Shown here piece by piece: positions 60,628-64,000 of a stretch of DNA of 64,000 nucleotides. Each line of letters begins with the position of its first letter. The first letter of the stretch is position 1. The notes beneath the pieces were generated by a model. The model was given only the letters and a program-made list of their open reading frames with translations, was not told the origin of the DNA and ran no database searches. The translations under genes and the position numbers were made by a program. This stretch comes from Aquisalimonas sp007126095 (lineage in GTDB: Bacteria; Pseudomonadota; Gammaproteobacteria; Nitrococcales; Aquisalimonadaceae), in assembly GCF_048323695.1 (NCBI RefSeq), contig NZ_JBLWFT010000001.1, forward strand, positions 372,001 through 436,000, read 5' to 3'.

Positions 60628-61848
60628 TCAACAGGATGCTGGTTGCGTGGAGTGCTGTTGTTCACCGAAAAACCAGGGCCGCAACCGCACGCCGGCCATG
60701 TTCCCCAGGAAGCCGAAGATCAGCCACACCCAGCCGTGCAGGCTGCCCGATGCGATGCCACTGAAGTAGGCGCCGATGTTGCAGCCAAATGCCAGTCGCG
60801 CCCCGTAGCCAAGCAGAATGCCGCCGATGATTGCGGCCATGAGTGGGCGGAAGGGAATCTTCAGACTGGGCGCGAACCGGCCGGCAAGGGCCGCGGCGAG
60901 CAACGCGCCGATCACGATGCCGAAGTTCATCACGGAGGTCACGTCCGCGAATACACTGGCCTGCAGCGCCTCGGCGTTTCCGGGTATCTGCCAGTAGGCC
61001 CACTGGGAGACGTCGATGCCGACCATCTCGAAGCCCTTGGCGCCCCAGAGCGCGAATGCGGCGGTGATGCCCCAGGGCCGTCCCGCCAGCAGCAGGGTGA
61101 TGAAGTTGAGCACCGCCAGTGCCACCGCGCCCCAGATGAGAGGCCAGGGGCCGCGCAGAAACCGACCCCAGCCCGCGTTGCCCGAGGTGGCGGGCTGCTC
61201 CAGGCTGCCGTGCCGCCGCTGCTCCAGGACCCGGGTGCCGAAGTAGATGCTTGCAAACAGGGCAAGGCTCAGCGCCAGGCCGCCGCCCACGCCGAGACTG
61301 TCCACCAGGGAGACGGCCTCGAAAGCCGGCTGATCCCACCACCAATCCACGTGGTGGGTGGCGATGACAGAGCCGAGGATAAACCCGATCAGCGTGACCA
61401 CCATGCGCATATTGCCGCCGCCGGCGGTGAACAGCGTGCCAGAGGCACAACCGCCGCCGAGCTGCATGCCCACCCCGAACATGAATGACCCGACAACGAC
61501 CGCGACGCCGATGGGGAACACGAAACCGCTGACATCGGTGCCGAAAGCCGTGCCGGCACCCAGGGCCGGGAAGAACAACGCCACCGCCAGTGCGAGCATG
61601 ATCATCTGTGCGCGCAGACCGGCTCCGCGGCGTTCGGTAATGAAGACCCGCCAGGCCGACGTAAAACCGAAGGCCGCGTGATAAAGCACCACGCCGAATG
61701 CGCCGCCAACGGCGAACAGCGCTGCCTGGGTCAGACTGATGACCTGACCGGTGTAGAGAAGCCCGAGTGCCAGCAGAGCCAGCGCAATCCAGCCGGCCGG
61801 GCTCATACCGCCTGGCTGGCCCACCGCCACGGTTGGCGTCGACGCCAT
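60628..61848 (-). CDS. YeeE/YedE-family (TsuA-like) thiosulfate/sulfur transporter
   Basis: 406 residues, about nine to ten membrane helices in two repeated halves. The two Cys elements of the family are present: VGMQLGGGCASGTLFTAGGG in the first half and ARLAFGCNIGAYFSGIASGS followed by LHGW in the second. TsuA homologues import thiosulfate through conserved cysteines, and the role fits the rhodanese elsewhere in this window. The start at 61848 (MASTPTVAVGQPGGMSPAGW) is taken; a later ATG at codon 15 is possible. No sulfurtransferase of the TusA type is adjacent. Confidence 0.93.
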   Translation of the reverse strand: MASTPTVAVGQPGGMSPAGWIALALLALGLLYTGQVISLTQAALFAVGGAFGVVLYHAAFGFTSAWRVFITERRGAGLRAQMIMLALAVALFFPALGAGTAFGTDVSGFVFPIGVAVVVGSFMFGVGMQLGGGCASGTLFTAGGGNMRMVVTLIGFILGSVIATHHVDWWWDQPAFEAVSLVDSLGVGGGLALSLALFASIYFGTRVLEQRRHGSLEQPATSGNAGWGRFLRGPWPLIWGAVALAVLNFITLLLAGRPWGITAAFALWGAKGFEMVGIDVSQWAYWQIPGNAEALQASVFADVTSVMNFGIVIGALLAAALAGRFAPSLKIPFRPLMAAIIGGILLGYGARLAFGCNIGAYFSGIASGSLHGWVWLIFGFLGNMAGVRLRPWFFGEQQHSTQPASC

Positions 61849-61965
61849 AGAAGACCTCCAGAGTTCAGGGGTTAATCAAAGGGTTCGGATCTTGAGTGAG
61901 CGAAGAGTACACGGACTTTCTGGGCCGAGTGAAAGGCCTGCTGACTCTATGCATAGAACCGTCCG

Positions 61966-62997
61966 CTACATGATCAACCGCTGTTTCCGGCGCGACTCAG
62001 TTGCCATGACATCGCCGAGGAGGCGGAGAGAGTGCAGGCGTGCCTCGGGGTCGTGGACGTCGTTGGTAATCATCAGCTCGTCCGCGGCGGTGGTGTCCAG
62101 GAAGTGATCGATGGTCTCGCGCACCGTGGCCGGCGCACCGAAGGCGGACGCGCTCAGGGTATTCTCCACCATGGCCTGCTCCTGCCGCGACCAGAGGCCG
62201 TCCATGCTGTCCACCGGCGGATCCAGACGTCCGCGCTGGTTGCGGATCATGCGCAGAAAGCGTTGCCTGACCGATGTCGCCAGGCGCTCTGCCTCTGCAT
62301 CGGTGTCGGCGGTGATCACGTTCATGGCCACCATGGCGTGCGGCTTGTCCAGCACGGCGGAGGGCTGGAACACCTCGCGGTAGAGGCTCAGTGCCTCCAT
62401 CAGGTAGCGCGGGGCGAAGTGACTGGCAAAGGCGAACGGCAGACCGAGCTGCCCGGCAAGCTGGGCACTGTAGCCGCTGGAGCCCAGCAGCCAGATGGGG
62501 ACGTCCAGCCCCTGGCCCGGTATTGCTCGAACCTTCTGCTCGTCTCGGGCCGGCGCCAGGTATCCGCGCAGTTCCGCCACCTGTTCGGCGAAGTCCGGCT
62601 CCTGCAGGGCATTGGCCCCACGCAGGGCGCGAGCCGTGGCACCGTCGGTGCCCGGTGCGCGTCCGAGACCGAGGTCGATGCGCCCCGGGTAGAGCGTCTC
62701 CAGCGTGCCGAACTGTTCGGCGATCACCAGCGGTGCGTGGTTGGGCAGCATGACCCCGCCGGACCCTACCCGGATACGTTGCGTCTGCGCGGCCACGTGC
62801 CCGATGAGCACGGCCGTGGCTGCACTGGCAATGCCGTCGAGATTGTGGTGTTCCGCCAGCCAGAAGCGCTGAAAGCCGAGGCGATCGGCTTCCTGGGCGT
62901 GGGCGACCGTGCGTTCAAAGGCGTCCCCGGGCGAACCGCCCTGGACGATGGACGCAAGATCGAGCACGGAAACGGGAATGGTCGCAGCGCTGCTCAT
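61966..62997 (-). CDS. luciferase-like flavin monooxygenase (LLM class, YhbW-like)
   Basis: 343 residues, a TIM-barrel LLM-family protein that uses FMN or F420-like cofactors. Typical elements are the N-terminal VSVLDLASIVQGGSPGDAFE, FWLAEHHNLDGIAS with the catalytic His region, and VGSGGVMLPNHAPLVIAEQF followed by GTLETLYPGRIDLGLGRAPG. It belongs to the alkanal-monooxygenase-like YhbW subgroup whose substrate is unknown. Its ATG overlaps the stop of the upstream MFS gene by 4 bases (62994-62997), so the two are probably one operon. Confidence 0.92.
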   Translation of the reverse strand: MSSAATIPVSVLDLASIVQGGSPGDAFERTVAHAQEADRLGFQRFWLAEHHNLDGIASAATAVLIGHVAAQTQRIRVGSGGVMLPNHAPLVIAEQFGTLETLYPGRIDLGLGRAPGTDGATARALRGANALQEPDFAEQVAELRGYLAPARDEQKVRAIPGQGLDVPIWLLGSSGYSAQLAGQLGLPFAFASHFAPRYLMEALSLYREVFQPSAVLDKPHAMVAMNVITADTDAEAERLATSVRQRFLRMIRNQRGRLDPPVDSMDGLWSRQEQAMVENTLSASAFGAPATVRETIDHFLDTTAADELMITNDVHDPEARLHSLRLLGDVMATESRRKQRLIM

Positions 62998-64000
62998 GAC
63001 TCCGCCTTTCGTTGGGTTGGATTGGTGCCGGGCAGGCCGCGCGAGGCGGCGGTGGCCACCAGCAGCATCAGCGCCACTGCGCTGACCATGACTGCCCAGC
63101 CGCTCTGGGCGAACAGGATACCAGGCAACCAGGCGCCCAGGGTGCCGCCGGCATAGTAGGCCGCGATATAGAGTCCGTTGACCACGCCCCGGCGATCCGG
63201 GGCCAGGGCATTGACGATGCCCGGGGCGGTACCGTGAATCAGGAACATGCCGGCGCAGAAGACCAGCATGATCACGAACAGGGCCGGCAGTGACGGCACC
63301 AGGAATCCCAGCGTGGCGAGCAGGAAGACTCCGAGCCCGAGCCGGATCGTTGCCCGCGCACTGCCGCTCCAGCGCGTAATGCGGCCGGAGGCGAGAGCGA
63401 CCACGATACCCATGAGGTAACCGGCGTACAGCAGCGCAATGGTGTCCTCGCCGGTGCCGGGCCGAAGCTGAACCGCCCGGAACGGCAGATAGGTGAGCAG
63501 CGCGGCGAACACGAAAAACACGCTGAACCCGATCAGGCAGGTGGCTGCCACGCCGGGTCGGGCAAGAACTTCGCGGCAGGCGCGCCAGTGGATGCGGGTG
63601 GTGTTCGGGGGCTGGTCTCCGCCCAGGCGCAGGAGCACCGGCGCGAGTGCGAGCAGCCCGCCGCCGAGCAGCCAGAACGCGGCTTCCCAGCTCCAGTAGG
63701 CGGAGATCAGCCCCGCCAGGGCGCGGCCGAGAAAGCCGCCGAGAACCGTCGCGGCCACATACGCGGCCATGGTGCCGGCGAGCCGCTCCGGGGCTACGCG
63801 GCCCGCGATGAACGTCATCAGCGCTGTCAGCGCCGCGGGGATCAGAATGCCCTGGGCGATCCGGGCGGCGAGCAGCAGGGCGAAGCTGTCCGCCAGAGCG
63901 AACATGATCTGGCTCACTCCCAGCAGGGCGACGGCGCCGGCGAGGACCCGACGCGCGCTCAGTCGTTCAAGCCAGAGCCCGTAGAGAATCGGCGCGATAC
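62994..64000 (-). CDS. major facilitator superfamily transporter (5' end cut by window edge)
   Basis: The frame stays open to the right edge, so the first helix and start codon lie outside. Within the window, about 335 residues and ten to eleven helices are visible. The motif A loop between helices 2 and 3 is ILYGLWLERLSARRVLAG, and helices rich in Ala/Leu/Gly follow. No sugar- or antibiotic-specific signature is seen. The YnfM/AraJ-like pattern FIAGRVAPERLAGTMAAYVA is suggestive of an arabinose/drug efflux-type MFS. The downstream LLM monooxygenase starts within its stop codon. Confidence 0.9.
   Translation of the reverse strand, partial: IAPILYGLWLERLSARRVLAGAVALLGVSQIMFALADSFALLLAARIAQGILIPAALTALMTFIAGRVAPERLAGTMAAYVAATVLGGFLGRALAGLISAYWSWEAAFWLLGGGLLALAPVLLRLGGDQPPNTTRIHWRACREVLARPGVAATCLIGFSVFFVFAALLTYLPFRAVQLRPGTGEDTIALLYAGYLMGIVVALASGRITRWSGSARATIRLGLGVFLLATLGFLVPSLPALFVIMLVFCAGMFLIHGTAPGIVNALAPDRRGVVNGLYIAAYYAGGTLGAWLPGILFAQSGWAVMVSAVALMLLVATAASRGLPGTNPTQRKAES

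Overview
The window is GC-rich, densely packed bacterial chromosome. Gene content and order point to a gammaproteobacterium: ffs upstream of dnaX-ybaB-recR, smpB next to ssrA with the tag ANDENYALAA, ratA-ratB, bamE facing recN, divergent ppsA/ppsR, glcDEF, and a DUF1249 protein. An HrcA/CIRCE circuit beside a sigma-32-like promoter, which enteric bacteria lack, together with an RhdA-type rhodanese and a YeeE/YedE sulfur transporter, suggests a Chromatiales/Ectothiorhodospiraceae-type lineage. That placement is an inference, not shown by the sequence. I see no rRNA, CRISPR array, insertion sequence, prophage or integrase.

Layout. 1-4.5 kb: the 3' end of an EAL-like protein, a small hypothetical gene, a TetR regulator and a large GGDEF/EAL sensor whose cyclase half looks inactive. 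4.5-9.6 kb: housekeeping block with a tRNA-Ser(GGA)-ffs-hypothetical unit running left and dnaX-ybaB-recR running right, then rsgA and orn diverging. 9.6-14.3 kb: glycolate oxidase glcDEF with an RhdA-like sulfurtransferase as last gene. 14.6-18.6 kb: ppsA and its regulator ppsR diverging, then a DUF1249 gene. 18.6-24.2 kb: a glycerophosphodiesterase, a coupled moxR-DUF58-transglutaminase operon with 4-bp stop/start overlaps, and a two-receiver response regulator. 24.3-33.6 kb: accessory stretch with an M23 peptidase, an orphan ParA-like ATPase, two LysR regulators each divergent from a likely target (VOC dioxygenase; EamA exporter), a cation-efflux transporter, and an unrecognised pair of membrane protein plus alpha/beta hydrolase.

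33.7-45.3 kb: ssrA-smpB, an NSS transporter, ratA-ratB, bamE, recN, then hrcA-grpE-dnaK-dnaJ-dapB. The heat-shock block carries a CIRCE operator before hrcA and sigma-32-like promoters before grpE and probably dnaK. 45.3-48.5 kb: an EamA permease and malate synthase G, which would consume the glyoxylate made by GlcDEF although it lies 32 kb from it. 48.7-55.2 kb: a helicase/exonuclease pair resembling MrfAB of Bacillus, a UvrD/Rep-family helicase and trmO. 55.2-58.8 kb: a small secreted protein, an MliC-like lipoprotein and a YkgJ-tmcA pair. 58.8-64 kb: a quinone-oxidoreductase-like enzyme, a haloacid-dehalogenase-type HAD, a YeeE/YedE transporter, a luciferase-like monooxygenase and an MFS permease cut by the window edge.

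No clearly new multi-gene system stands out. The best candidates for something undescribed are the membrane-protein/hydrolase pair (29.9-31.7 kb), the two-receiver regulator next to the moxR operon, the degenerate GGDEF/EAL/REC protein and the MliC-fusion lipoprotein.
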